Origin: Prochlorococcus sp. AG-436-J02
GTDB lineage: Bacteria; Cyanobacteriota; Cyanobacteriia; PCC-6307; Cyanobiaceae
Reading direction: 5' to 3'
DNA: 55,616 bases
Assembly (NCBI GenBank): GCA_003212625.1
Contig: QCPI01000006.1
Coordinates: forward strand, 1-55,616
Notes under the pieces: model-generated
Seen by the model: the letters and a program-made list of their open reading frames with translations, nothing else
Database searches by the model: none
Told to the model about the DNA's origin: nothing
Made by a program: the position numbers and the translations under genes
Part shown: positions 8,845 through 17,274 of the stretch, piece by piece
Position numbering within the stretch: the stretch's first letter is position 1
How the letters are laid out: each line of letters starts with the position of its first letter

Positions 8845-9513
8845 TTATTTTCCAAAGATCAATGGTTGACTTTGTGGAGTCCAAGGTTCGATTTTTTTCA
8901 TAACTAATGGATATTTCTTGTGAGATAAAAAATAATTTAACCAACTTCGTAAAAACTTTATTTCATGATTTTGGTCAAATTTTTTGATATCAGCTAATCT
9001 AAATTGCCTTACGAATGGCCATATAGCCCAATCAGCAATACTTTCTTTTGCATCAACAAGAAATAGAGGTTTTCCCTTCTTCGAAAAATTACTTAATCTA
9101 TTGTTTAACGATAAAAGTATTTCGATACCAGCATTACGATGTTTATCTAAATCTTGATAATTATATCTAGATGCATATTTAAATCGATCTAAATGATATT
9201 TAAAACTTTTGTCATTTATTTCTATAAGATCAAATATTTCTTGAGATATATTATTATTTTCACCAAGTAATATATACATGTTTGATCTTTTAATACTCCA
9301 GATCATAATGTCTATACTCTGATCAATGACTTTATTTAAACTTGTCTTTAATACGGGTACAGTTGCTTTTTGGGAAATTTCAATTAATTCATTAGGCTTC
9401 TTCTTTAGGTCGACCTCTCTTAACTCTACTAAATGATTTGTATTTACTAAAGCCCATCTAGCTCGTATAGCGTAAGGACATCGTCTAAAACTATATAGTA
9501 TATTGTACTTCAT
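8845..9513 (-). CDS. Glutathione S-transferase-like protein
   Basis: Thioredoxin-fold GST-type protein, 222 residues. The N-terminal domain starts MKYNILYSFRRCPYAIRARW, with a CPYA motif at 12-15 that can act as a thiol active site, and the cis-proline segment TVPVLK near 71-76. A helical C-terminal domain follows (DWAIWPFVRQFRLADI). The Cys-containing motif points to an omega- or glutaredoxin-2-like reductase or lyase rather than a classic conjugating GST. It is convergent with the 85-aa gene. The physiological substrate is unknown. Confidence 0.85.
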   Translation of the reverse strand: MKYNILYSFRRCPYAIRARWALVNTNHLVELREVDLKKKPNELIEISQKATVPVLKTSLNKVIDQSIDIMIWSIKRSNMYILLGENNNISQEIFDLIEINDKSFKYHLDRFKYASRYNYQDLDKHRNAGIEILLSLNNRLSNFSKKGKPLFLVDAKESIADWAIWPFVRQFRLADIKKFDQNHEIKFLRSWLNYFLSHKKYPLVMKKIEPWTPQSQPLIFGK

Positions 9514-9695
9514 AATTTTCCTGTTAAAATCATATTAAGAGCTATTTCTAGATATGATTATTCAATCCTATAAATGTCAAAGGATGTATTCTATAAGTAT
9601 ATTCTTTGATACTCCCTTCGTGAATTATATTTTATAATAAAATATAATTCATTTTTTTTATATTGTTAAGCTTCATTTATTAAAAAGATTCAATC

Positions 9696-10256
9696 ATGCC
9701 AGAATTTGTTTATCTAATGAAAAATGGTGATTTATATAAACTTGGATCTACAAGTGATTTGGAAAGCGAGGCTAGTAAAATGAAGCCAGGTAAAATAATT
9801 TCTTCATTTAAAACTAAAGACCCAAAACCTTTTAAAGCACGATTGTTGAGACTATATAAGAAAAAAAGAATTCCTGATACAAGCTATTTTCGTTTATCTG
9901 AATCAGAAGTTGAAAACTGTATAAGTCACTTAGAAGGAAAAAGTAATTTACCTAAAAGATTAAGTGATGAGTTAAGAATATGCTTGAATGCATCTTTTTT
10001 ATTTGCAAGTATAACTTTTTTGATTTCATTTCTTATCAATAAAATGTTTATATTTAGTTTTTTTCTTTCAATTGTTTTTGCATCTCTCCCAATGTGGACG
10101 CTTGCTCTGCTTGGCAATTTCGGAGGTTATGATATTGAGGACCTCATGATTTTTTCAACAGTTTCTAATAGGTTGAAAGGTTTTTTGATTGCCATTTCAA
10201 TGACATCGTTTGCATATGTTTTATATACTTTTTCCCGTTTCCAAATTGCCTTTTAA
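9696..10256 (+). CDS. GIY-YIG-like domain fused to membrane segments
   Basis: Residues 1-75 resemble the GIY-YIG/T5orf172 fold (FVYLMKNGDLYKLGSTSDLE then the ARLLRLYKKKR helix), normally a nuclease or DNA-processing module. Key features look degenerate: the arginine expected after the YKLGST strand is absent (ESEASKMKPG), so catalysis is doubtful. From about residue 95, three hydrophobic segments follow (ASFLFASITFLISFL, IFSFFLSIVFASLPMWTLAL, GFLIAISMTSFAYVLYTF), making an unusual soluble-plus-membrane arrangement. ATG start at 9696. No neighbour explains it. Confidence 0.7.
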   Translation: MPEFVYLMKNGDLYKLGSTSDLESEASKMKPGKIISSFKTKDPKPFKARLLRLYKKKRIPDTSYFRLSESEVENCISHLEGKSNLPKRLSDELRICLNASFLFASITFLISFLINKMFIFSFFLSIVFASLPMWTLALLGNFGGYDIEDLMIFSTVSNRLKGFLIAISMTSFAYVLYTFSRFQIAF

Positions 10257-10361
10257 ATATAATAATTATTTTATAGCTTGATACAAAATTACTATAATTT
10301 CTTGCTTAATCTTAAAATTATGGCTATAAAGTTATTTATAAGCTAATAACCTTTGTTCGAT

Positions 10362-10616
10362 ATGAACATTACTGACTATCTTCAATTTTTAGAGCCGATA
10401 CAAGAACAGCTAAATAAAGTTTACTCAATAGCTTCTTTAGCACTTACTGTATTGATTTGTTTGTGGCTTTTTAATTTTGTAGTTGGTCTAATACAAAGAA
10501 CATATTCCGTAGGTAAAGCTATTGGTGGTTTTTACAGAAATTATTTTCATAAGTATCTCCGTAAGGCGATAATAGGATTACTGAATACATTTAAGAAGCC
10601 TACCAAGGCTATTTGA
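10362..10616 (+). CDS. Small single-span membrane protein, 84 aa
   Basis: Not recognised. One strong membrane helix (IASLALTVLICLWLFNFVVGLI) is followed by a basic, Tyr/Arg/Lys-rich tail, which by the positive-inside rule would face the cytosol. ATG at 10362 is preferred over a TTG at 10353 that would add three residues. It ends 19 bases before a convergent SDR gene. It could be a small membrane-associated subunit or anchor, without further evidence. Confidence 0.65.
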   Translation: MNITDYLQFLEPIQEQLNKVYSIASLALTVLICLWLFNFVVGLIQRTYSVGKAIGGFYRNYFHKYLRKAIIGLLNTFKKPTKAI

Positions 10617-10635
10617 ATTAAAATAAATTCTCTAT

Positions 10636-11349
10636 CTAATCTGATATTTCAAGTTGACAGTTGAGTGAAATTTCAAAAGGAACTGAACTGTTTGGTAACT
10701 CTAGTAAATTCGAACAAATATTTGCTATATCTTTTGATTGAGTCATACTTTCTTTTGGAAAATGATTAATTCCTTTTGCCATATCTGTGTTTACCCAACC
10801 TGGGCAAATTGCTGTAACTCTAATCCCTTGATTCCATCCTTCATTTCTCATCGTTTGGCATAGGCTCATTAATGCAAATTTACTCATTGAATAACTTGCA
10901 AGACTACCTTTTGATCGTTTTCCACTCATCGATACTAATACAATAATTCTTGCTGAATTATTTATTGATAAATACTCCCATGCATCTTTTGTTAATAACC
11001 AAGGTCCTAATACATTTACTTTCCATATCTCTTCTATATCCTTTATTTCATTGTTATTAAATATCAGTTTAGTTTTTTTGAATATTCCAGCGCAATGAAT
11101 AACTGTATTAATATTTCCAAAGGTTTTGACTGTACTTTGGATCCATTCTTTTGATGAGTTTTTATCAGTTGCATCATAGGTATGTACAAGGAATTTTTCC
11201 GGATCGTTTAATTTTGGATCTAATGGTGTATTCATTAAATCTTCTTTCTTTCTTACTCCCAAGCTTATTGCATGTCCTTCTTTAAGTAATTTTAATGCAA
11301 TGGCTTTACCTATACCCCTACTAGCTCCACTTATAAGAATTTTTCTCAT
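10636..11349 (-). CDS. Short-chain dehydrogenase/reductase (classical SDR)
   Basis: Cytosolic NAD(P)-dependent oxidoreductase, 237 residues. The cofactor motif GASRGIG is at 7-13, CAG near 90, catalytic Ser in VLVSMSG, and the YSMSK catalytic Tyr/Lys pair near residues 155-159; ICPGWVNTDMA follows as in classical SDRs. An Arg after the first Gly-rich turn favours NADP(H). Its ATG overlaps the stop of the lycopene cyclase by four bases, so translation is probably coupled and the two are one transcription unit. The substrate is unknown; a carotenoid link is suggested only by position. Confidence 0.9.
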   Translation of the reverse strand: MRKILISGASRGIGKAIALKLLKEGHAISLGVRKKEDLMNTPLDPKLNDPEKFLVHTYDATDKNSSKEWIQSTVKTFGNINTVIHCAGIFKKTKLIFNNNEIKDIEEIWKVNVLGPWLLTKDAWEYLSINNSARIIVLVSMSGKRSKGSLASYSMSKFALMSLCQTMRNEGWNQGIRVTAICPGWVNTDMAKGINHFPKESMTQSKDIANICSNLLELPNSSVPFEISLNCQLEISD

Positions 11350-12632
11350 TTATTATTAACTAATAATATCTTTAATAACAAATTTAATTCTCTTCCATGC
11401 ATGTTCATTAATCCTTGTTTGATTGTCCATGGTGACTTCCTAAACATTTTCCACATTGCCGATATCAATTCTTTAATGCTAAGTGTATTTGTAAGGAATC
11501 CATACCATTGTTTATTAGGTAAACTGAAAAACTCAACAAAAAATCCTCTTAGTAACTGTTCTTCAAATCTCATTAATTTCTCTAATCCAAATTTGTAAAT
11601 AGCTTGTTTTCTTCTAAGTTCAGTTGGCCATAAAACTTGCCAACCTTTCTTGGCTAGTGACGCTGAAGATGCTTTTTGATCTTTCATAGCTAATGAAAGA
11701 GCTTTGGCAACTTTAGGAGCTCTTCTTAAAAGGCTGCCAACCATGTATCCAGATGCTGGGTGAACCATTCCAGCAGAACCTCCAAAGCCAAGAACGGGTT
11801 GTGTTAGATCTGGTATAGGCATGTTCATTGGGAGATATGAACCATGCTCTTCATGCTCAAGACTTTTTATTTCTAAACCTCGAGTTTCCAATCTTTTTTC
11901 TAGTCTTCTTTTTAACTCATCAAGTGAGACTGGGGGGAATAGACCAAGGGATGTTTCTTCTAAGAAAAACTTTCCATTTCCCATATCCATAGCGTACAAA
12001 AATGTTGGAGCTTCTTTTCTTTCTTCTGGATCCAAGTGGTCACACCGATAGTCCATTAGAACAAATTGTCCCTGCTCAACTGGAGGTTCGTTGAATTCTC
12101 CCACTATTCCATAACAAGTTTGTACTGCTACTGGTCCTTGGTTAGGAGCTTTAATGAAGACAGGCTTATAACCCGTTGCATCAATTACTAATCGTGCATT
12201 AATTTCTTTACCCTTAGAAGTTCTAACTGTGCTAATTAATTGATTAGTTACTAAGTTAATTGCAGAATCTTTGTGCCATTCAATTTCTGCTTTATTGCAT
12301 TGCTCTAACCAAAAAGCTTGCAATTTATTTTTATCAAAAAGGCCATAATCTCTATTGTGTTTAGTCACTGCATTTTTCTTGGAATTTGGATCTTTGTCGC
12401 CTTCCCCAAAATAACTAACAGTGTTCATCCATCTATGTTCAAGCAAATGACTTAGTCCAAGCTCGTCAACCTCTTCCCCCCAAATACCATATGTGAAGGG
12501 CCACGGTTCATCTGGAGACTGTTCAGATAGAACTTCAACCTTTAAGTTTTCATTCGCCAAGGCTGCCGCTATTGATAAGGCACCTGGGCCTGAACCTAGT
12601 ACTAGAGCATCTTTTAATGCAATAGTATTCAT
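11346..12632 (-). CDS. crtL: Lycopene cyclase, CrtL type
   Basis: Membrane-associated flavoprotein that cyclises lycopene ends to beta or epsilon rings, leading to carotenes and zeaxanthin. Dinucleotide-binding motif LGSGPGALS is at 12-20, the YGIWGEEVDELGL segment near 48-60, the essential FLEETS motif at 223-228, and GFGGSAGMVHPASGYM near 283-298, all typical of plant/cyanobacterial CrtL. 428 residues, normal length. A purine-rich Shine-Dalgarno-like AGGGGAG precedes the ATG. Prochlorococcus has two such cyclases (b- and e-type); I cannot tell which this is from sequence alone. It overlaps the downstream SDR gene. Confidence 0.93.
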   Translation of the reverse strand: MNTIALKDALVLGSGPGALSIAAALANENLKVEVLSEQSPDEPWPFTYGIWGEEVDELGLSHLLEHRWMNTVSYFGEGDKDPNSKKNAVTKHNRDYGLFDKNKLQAFWLEQCNKAEIEWHKDSAINLVTNQLISTVRTSKGKEINARLVIDATGYKPVFIKAPNQGPVAVQTCYGIVGEFNEPPVEQGQFVLMDYRCDHLDPEERKEAPTFLYAMDMGNGKFFLEETSLGLFPPVSLDELKRRLEKRLETRGLEIKSLEHEEHGSYLPMNMPIPDLTQPVLGFGGSAGMVHPASGYMVGSLLRRAPKVAKALSLAMKDQKASSASLAKKGWQVLWPTELRRKQAIYKFGLEKLMRFEEQLLRGFFVEFFSLPNKQWYGFLTNTLSIKELISAMWKMFRKSPWTIKQGLMNMHGRELNLLLKILLVNNK

Positions 12633-12923
12633 AGCTCCCCTTTAGGAATATTGCCGTTTGTTTGGAGTCGTGAAATAGAAGTTAGATTTTTGGAATAAGC
12701 TTTAGTTATTTGATTGCCTCCTAGAAATACCACTTTAATCACCTCTGCCTATAGAATCAACAATAGCTCGTGATGGCATTAACAATGGATTGTATTAATG
12801 TTTTTTATCAACCTAATGATTTCATTATAATATTAAGTGTATTTGATTACTTTTTATGAAAGATCGAAATAATAAATAATTTAATTAAATCCCAAAATGA
12901 TCTAATATTATAACTACGAATTT

Positions 12924-13943
12924 ATGAAAGAAAAATCAAATAAAACAAATAAAGATAAGCCATTAACAATTTTTATAACAGGTGGTTCCTCAGGTATTGG
13001 TTATAAAGCAGTCTTAAACTTAATCTCTTTGGGACATAATATAATTCTTCCTTGCAAAAATATATTAAGAGCGAATGAAGTGTTGATTAATATAGTTAAT
13101 GAAATGCCATGTAGTTTATTGAAAAGAGGAAGTATTTATACTCCTATAATGGATCTTTCTGATTTAAATAGTATTGATTATCTTTGTTCCGAAATTAAGA
13201 AAAAAAAACTGAATATTGACGTTTTAATTTTGAATGCGGGTCTTCAATATACAGGTTCAAAAATACCAAGGAGATCAACTCAAGGATTTGAATTAACTTT
13301 TGCTGTGAATCACTTATCACATTTTTATTTAACACAAAGTCTCTTACCTTTTATAAATAAGAGAAATGATTCAAAAATAATTATTACTTCATCTGAAGTT
13401 CATAATCCTATGAGTTCGGGAGGGAGAGTAGGAGCTAAGGCTAGCTTGGGCAACTTGTTGGGATTAGAATCAGTTGTTGGATTTGATATGATTGATGGAA
13501 AGGAATTTAATGCAGATAAAGCATATAAGGATAGTAAATTATGTAATATTTTATTCGCGAAGGAGTTAAGTAAGCGCCTAAAGAAAAAAAAATCTCCAAT
13601 ACAAGTTATTGCATGGGCTCCTGGCTTGGTTATCTCAAGAGATAACCAAGGTTTTTTTAGGTATAGCAAGAAATATAATCAATTAGGACAAATAATATTT
13701 GCTTCTTTAGCGAGAGACTTTTTAAGAATAACTACTTCAAATTATAAAGCAGGTATGCTTTTAAGTGATTTAGTTTGTTCATGTAAATATAATACGTGTG
13801 ATTTTACTTACTATAGTAATAAAATTATTTCACCAGGTAAATTTGTTTTCGAAAAAAGTAATATTAGTGAGGAGGCTCAGAATGAAGATTTATCAGAGAA
13901 ATTGTGGGAGTTGTCTAAATCTCTAATTGAAACTAAAATTTAA
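12924..13943 (+). CDS. Protochlorophyllide-reductase-like SDR
   Basis: SDR protein with strong resemblance to light-dependent protochlorophyllide oxidoreductase (POR): TGGSSGIG at 19-26, NAG at 104-106, GFELTFAVNHLSHF near 121-134, an insertion ending in MIDGKEFNADKAYKDSK with catalytic Y201 and K205, and a C-terminal extension, total 339 residues as in POR. However, where POR has a cysteine in the YPGC segment after the active site, this protein reads WAPGLV (231-236), and the lysine-rich, AT-driven composition suggests fast divergence. It may be a POR paralogue acting on another pigment or lipid. Divergent from crtL. A long hairpin lies inside the coding region at 13625-13650. Confidence 0.8.
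   Translation: MKEKSNKTNKDKPLTIFITGGSSGIGYKAVLNLISLGHNIILPCKNILRANEVLINIVNEMPCSLLKRGSIYTPIMDLSDLNSIDYLCSEIKKKKLNIDVLILNAGLQYTGSKIPRRSTQGFELTFAVNHLSHFYLTQSLLPFINKRNDSKIIITSSEVHNPMSSGGRVGAKASLGNLLGLESVVGFDMIDGKEFNADKAYKDSKLCNILFAKELSKRLKKKKSPIQVIAWAPGLVISRDNQGFFRYSKKYNQLGQIIFASLARDFLRITTSNYKAGMLLSDLVCSCKYNTCDFTYYSNKIISPGKFVFEKSNISEEAQNEDLSEKLWELSKSLIETKI
13625..13657 (+). repeat. Perfect 12-bp inverted repeat plus T run inside the POR-like gene
   Basis: CTTGGTTATCTC (13625-13636), two bases AA, then GAGATAACCAAG (13639-13650), followed by G and seven T. It has the form of an intrinsic terminator but sits in the middle of the coding sequence, about two thirds through. Confidence 0.7.
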
Positions 13944-13952
13944 AAATATCTT

Positions 13953-14969
13953 TTATTGATTCATATAAATTGTTTGAGTTGGATAGGCAAAACTAATATT
14001 TTCAGATTGGAACTTTTTCATGATTTCTAGATTGATTTCTTGTTGTGCTGACATTGCTTGAACATAATCACTTGTTGGTATGTAATAAACAAGTTCAAAG
14101 TCAAGACTACTATTTGCGAATTCAATAAAATGACATCTGTCGAAGATCGCATTTTCAGTTTTATCAACAATATTTTTTATCATCTCAGGTATATTTTTTG
14201 TTTGCTCATAGCTCGTTTCATAGACCACACCCAATTTATGAACAAGTCTTCTTTGCGTCATCTCTGCATAATTTGAGATTACGCCATTTGTTAGTCTGCT
14301 ATTACTCATTATTATTGCTTCTCCATTAATACTTCTTAATCGTGTAGATCTCACACCTACTCTTTCAACTTTTGCCCAAATCCCATCAATATGAATAAAT
14401 TGTCCACTTTGGAATGGTTTATCAAGAAGAATCGTTATGTATTCAAAAAACTCTTGAACTGGTTCCTTCAAAGCTAGTCCTGCGCCTATACCTCCTGCAC
14501 TTAATAACGCCCAAATGGCAGCCATTTGGACACCCATATTTTGAAGATAAAATATAATTCCTATACTCCAAACAGAAGCTCCAACCATTGGATTAAGTGA
14601 ACGAATCATTTCGCTAATAGATTGATCATTGATTTTGCTAGCCCATCTTTGTATTATTTTAAGAAAGACTCTATTTATAAAACGAACTATATAAATAAGG
14701 CATATAAACTTACTAAAACCAATTAATGCCTTATCTACTATCCCACCGATTAATAAAACTTTCCATCCAATAATGAAACTTAAGATAAAACCCAAAGGTT
14801 TGATTGTATCAATTAAAAGAGATGCTATATAGTCGTCTGTTTTACTTTTTGTGGCAGATGTTATTTTCCTTAAAATCTTCTTAAGAATCTTTGGACTTAC
14901 TAGGGAAATGATGCAACCAATACTGAAAGTAAGTAATGAAATTATGAGGTTTTTATAAAAATCATTCAT
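13953..14969 (-). CDS. MscS-family mechanosensitive channel
   Basis: Membrane channel that releases solutes on hypo-osmotic shock. Four or so N-terminal hydrophobic helices are followed by the MscS pore-lining helix (AIWALLSAGGIGAGLALKEPVQEFF near 150-175) and the beta domain (PFQSGQFIHIDGIWAKVERVGVRSTRLRS; here seen as shorter pieces GQFIHIDG and VERVGVRSTRLR), then a mixed alpha/beta C-terminal domain. 338 residues, between the small E. coli MscS and longer family members. It is convergent with the POR-like gene (9 bases apart). A role in osmoregulation is inferred from the family. Confidence 0.9.
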   Translation of the reverse strand: MNDFYKNLIISLLTFSIGCIISLVSPKILKKILRKITSATKSKTDDYIASLLIDTIKPLGFILSFIIGWKVLLIGGIVDKALIGFSKFICLIYIVRFINRVFLKIIQRWASKINDQSISEMIRSLNPMVGASVWSIGIIFYLQNMGVQMAAIWALLSAGGIGAGLALKEPVQEFFEYITILLDKPFQSGQFIHIDGIWAKVERVGVRSTRLRSINGEAIIMSNSRLTNGVISNYAEMTQRRLVHKLGVVYETSYEQTKNIPEMIKNIVDKTENAIFDRCHFIEFANSSLDFELVYYIPTSDYVQAMSAQQEINLEIMKKFQSENISFAYPTQTIYMNQ

Positions 14970-15032
14970 AATGTGATTTCTTTTCTCTTCAGACTGCCTG
15001 AAAAAAAAAGATTTGTCTAGATATTATGTAAC

Positions 15033-15644
15033 TTATTTATTCGAAAATGAATTTTTTAATATTTTACTAATCTGTCTAAATTCTTTTCTGCTAGAGGTCT
15101 TACATAATTCACATATTAGACTTTCAGTTGTTGATGCTATTGCTCCAGATAATACTAGTCTTAAAAAAGCAGTATCATTATCTATTTCATTTCTACTTCC
15201 AATAGCATCTCTTGGAATTAGTATATTTAAACCTTGATCTAGAAGTTCAATCGACGTTTGGAGGATACAAATATGACTCTCTATTCCACAAACTATTATA
15301 TTTTTAAAATTGTATTTTTTGATATAATCTATAAAGATCTTATTTTTGCCACAACTAAATTCCATTTTTTCAAATTTAGGATATTCTTTAGTCTTTAAAA
15401 TTGATTCTACAGTTCTACCAAGCTTTGATGGATTCTGTTCTGTAATAGCAACACGAACATTAAGCAAATTACATGTATCGATAAGCTTTTTTATATTAAA
15501 AATTAGTAGTTGATTACCTTGTATATTACTTATCAGTTTCTCCTGCATATCTAGTATAAGTAGTAATGTTTCATCCTCTTGTATTACTTTGTTTTTACTA
15601 TATATATTTTCTTTCATGGTTTTATTTTTAAAAAAATTATCCAT
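15033..15644 (-). CDS. Isochorismatase-family cysteine hydrolase
   Basis: Cytosolic alpha/beta hydrolase of the isochorismatase/nicotinamidase superfamily. The triad is complete: D32 in LILDMQEKL, K93 in FEKMEFSC and C126 in GIESHICILQT, with the cis-peptide-forming GIESH before the Cys. 203 residues, typical. The closest subgroup in my judgement is the YcaC-like hydrolases of unknown substrate rather than true nicotinamidase. A second ATG at residue 10 is a possible start. It is divergent from the Fur-family gene with ~140 bases between. Confidence 0.88.
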   Translation of the reverse strand: MDNFFKNKTMKENIYSKNKVIQEDETLLLILDMQEKLISNIQGNQLLIFNIKKLIDTCNLLNVRVAITEQNPSKLGRTVESILKTKEYPKFEKMEFSCGKNKIFIDYIKKYNFKNIIVCGIESHICILQTSIELLDQGLNILIPRDAIGSRNEIDNDTAFLRLVLSGAIASTTESLICELCKTSSRKEFRQISKILKNSFSNK

Positions 15645-15783
15645 TTGAGGATTTATTTTTAATCTTTATTAATATAAATCATTTAGTAAAATTAGACATC
15701 TTATTGGTAAACCATTTCAGGTGATCTTAATAGGTTGCATGCGTTTCTCATTACGCTAGACTATTGAGAAAATACTGTTAATA

Positions 15784-16242
15784 TTGATCCCTCCCGTTCC
15801 CTATAGTACTCATCCTTCTCCCTTGGAATCTGGCCTTCGTCTAGATGGTAAAAGGATGACACCACAAAGAAAAAAGGTTCTTTCTCTATTTGAAGAGATT
15901 GGTTCTGGGATACACCTGAGTGCGGAAGAAGTTCATGCAAAATTAACAAGTTCTGGGGAAAGAGTTTCTCTTGCGACTATATACAGAACTTTAAGACTCT
16001 TAGTTAAAATGACTTTTCTTAATGAACTAGATTTAAGTGAAGGTGGAAATAGATTTGAGTTGCTTAGTCATGACCATCCAGATCATCACCATTTGATTTG
16101 TATTCGTTGCGGTAGAACTGAAGAGTTTGAAAACAATGAAGTTGTTAAAGCTGGTAAGGCAGCAGCTAAAAAATTCGGATTTAAATTATTGGAATCATCA
16201 TTAAATGTAAGAGCATTATGTCCGGTCTGTATAAATGAATAA
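15784..16242 (+). CDS. Fur-family metal/peroxide regulator
   Basis: Transcription factor of the Fur/Zur/PerR family: winged-helix DNA-binding domain (MTPQRKKVLSLF, then SLATIYRTLRLL recognition helix) and a C-terminal dimerisation domain with the metal site HDHPDHHHLICIRC and a structural zinc site of two CxxC pairs (CIRC and CPVC). 152 residues. The start is TTG at 15784; no ATG fits and the N-terminal 24 residues are Pro/Ser-rich. Subtype cannot be fixed by eye; the length and paired CxxC suit Fur or Zur of cyanobacteria. Ends 9 bases before the convergent ArsS-like gene. Confidence 0.92.
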   Translation: MIPPVPYSTHPSPLESGLRLDGKRMTPQRKKVLSLFEEIGSGIHLSAEEVHAKLTSSGERVSLATIYRTLRLLVKMTFLNELDLSEGGNRFELLSHDHPDHHHLICIRCGRTEEFENNEVVKAGKAAAKKFGFKLLESSLNVRALCPVCINE

Positions 16243-16251
16243 AACTTTTTT

Positions 16252-17196
16252 TTAACTTAATTCTCCACCACAACTTGAACCCGATCCAGCTGTACAGCCA
16301 AAGCAATGATTTCCTATTGAGATGGGATTGTTTTCTAACGAGATAAGTGGAATTAGGAGATCATTTAAATGTTGTATATCACCAATTCTTCTCATCCCAA
16401 GTTGTTGGTTGAAATCACAATCATATAAATAGCCTTCCCAATCAACACTAATAGTTGACTTGCACATTACGGATTTAAGGTTTCTTGAATTATGATTATC
16501 CTTAAGCAATTGATTATATGCTTTCAGTTTCCCAATTATATTTAAATATTCCTTATACCTATTTATTGGCATATTAGCTAAAACAAACAAATTTGAGAAG
16601 AAGATACCATATCTTTCTTTTAATTCGCTCCTATATTTATCTTCTAATTCTTTTTGGGATGGTGGTAGTTGTGGACTACTGGGGTTATAAACTAGATTTA
16701 ATATGAGCTCTTTATCTGTAAGACCGTAGCCATAAGAGTTAAGCCTTTTAAGTGCTAAAATGCTTTTTTCAAAAACACCTTTACCTCTTTGTTTATCTAC
16801 ATTATCTTCTAGATAACAAGGGAGGGAAGCTGTTATTTGTACTTTATTTGAGGCTAAAAAACTTGTTAAGTTCTCATGCCCTGGTTCTGTAAGTATAGTT
16901 AAATTACATCTATCCATGACTTCAACATTCATACTACGCACCTCTGTTACTAATTGTTTGAATTTAGGATGTAGTTCAGGAGCTCCTCCTGTAATATCTA
17001 GCAATTGAATATTATTAGCTTTGATAACTTTTGGGATAAGTTTTATAATATCATCGCTCATCATTTCTTTTCTCTTTGGACTAGCATCAACATGACAATG
17101 GCTGCATGCTTGATTACATTTATAGCCTATATTTATTTGCAAAGTTTCAAGATAATCTCTTTTGATTTGGGGAAAGTTTGTTTTAATTATTTCCAT
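16252..17196 (-). CDS. arsS: ArsS-like radical SAM protein (arsenosugar pathway family)
   Basis: Radical SAM enzyme of the ArsS family with the [4Fe-4S]/SAM motif CNQACSHC (C27, C31, C34) and a C-terminal DUF3641-type domain holding VDWEGYLYDCDFN and the terminal cluster-like CFGCTAGSGSSCGG. These two ends together are diagnostic of ArsS, which is proposed to attach the 5'-deoxyadenosyl group to methylated arsenic on the way to arsenosugars. 314 residues, normal. In some bacteria the C-terminal motif contains selenocysteine; here all are cysteines. The usual partner arsM is not next to it. A palindrome at 17223-17243 lies just upstream of the ATG. Confidence 0.88.
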   Translation of the reverse strand: MEIIKTNFPQIKRDYLETLQINIGYKCNQACSHCHVDASPKRKEMMSDDIIKLIPKVIKANNIQLLDITGGAPELHPKFKQLVTEVRSMNVEVMDRCNLTILTEPGHENLTSFLASNKVQITASLPCYLEDNVDKQRGKGVFEKSILALKRLNSYGYGLTDKELILNLVYNPSSPQLPPSQKELEDKYRSELKERYGIFFSNLFVLANMPINRYKEYLNIIGKLKAYNQLLKDNHNSRNLKSVMCKSTISVDWEGYLYDCDFNQQLGMRRIGDIQHLNDLLIPLISLENNPISIGNHCFGCTAGSGSSCGGELS

Positions 17197-17222
17197 ATAG
17201 ATTTATATCCTATAATTAGTAT

Positions 17223-17243
17223 ACGTAAATTATTTATTTACGT
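17223..17243. promoter_or_regulatory. Inverted repeat upstream of the ArsS-like gene
   Basis: ACGTAAAT (17223-17230), five-base spacer TATTT, ATTTACGT (17236-17243): a perfect 8-base inverted repeat 27 bases upstream of the arsS-like ATG and 31 bases downstream of the StpA-like stop codon (transcription runs leftward). It could be an operator for arsS or a weak terminator for the upstream gene; there is no T run, so I favour an operator. Confidence 0.45.
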
Positions 17244-17274
17244 GAAGATATATTCTGAAAAATTTTATAAAAAT

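Noticed and set aside
14058-14276. 72-codon plus-strand frame inside the MscS gene
   Set aside because: Antisense shadow of a clear coding region.
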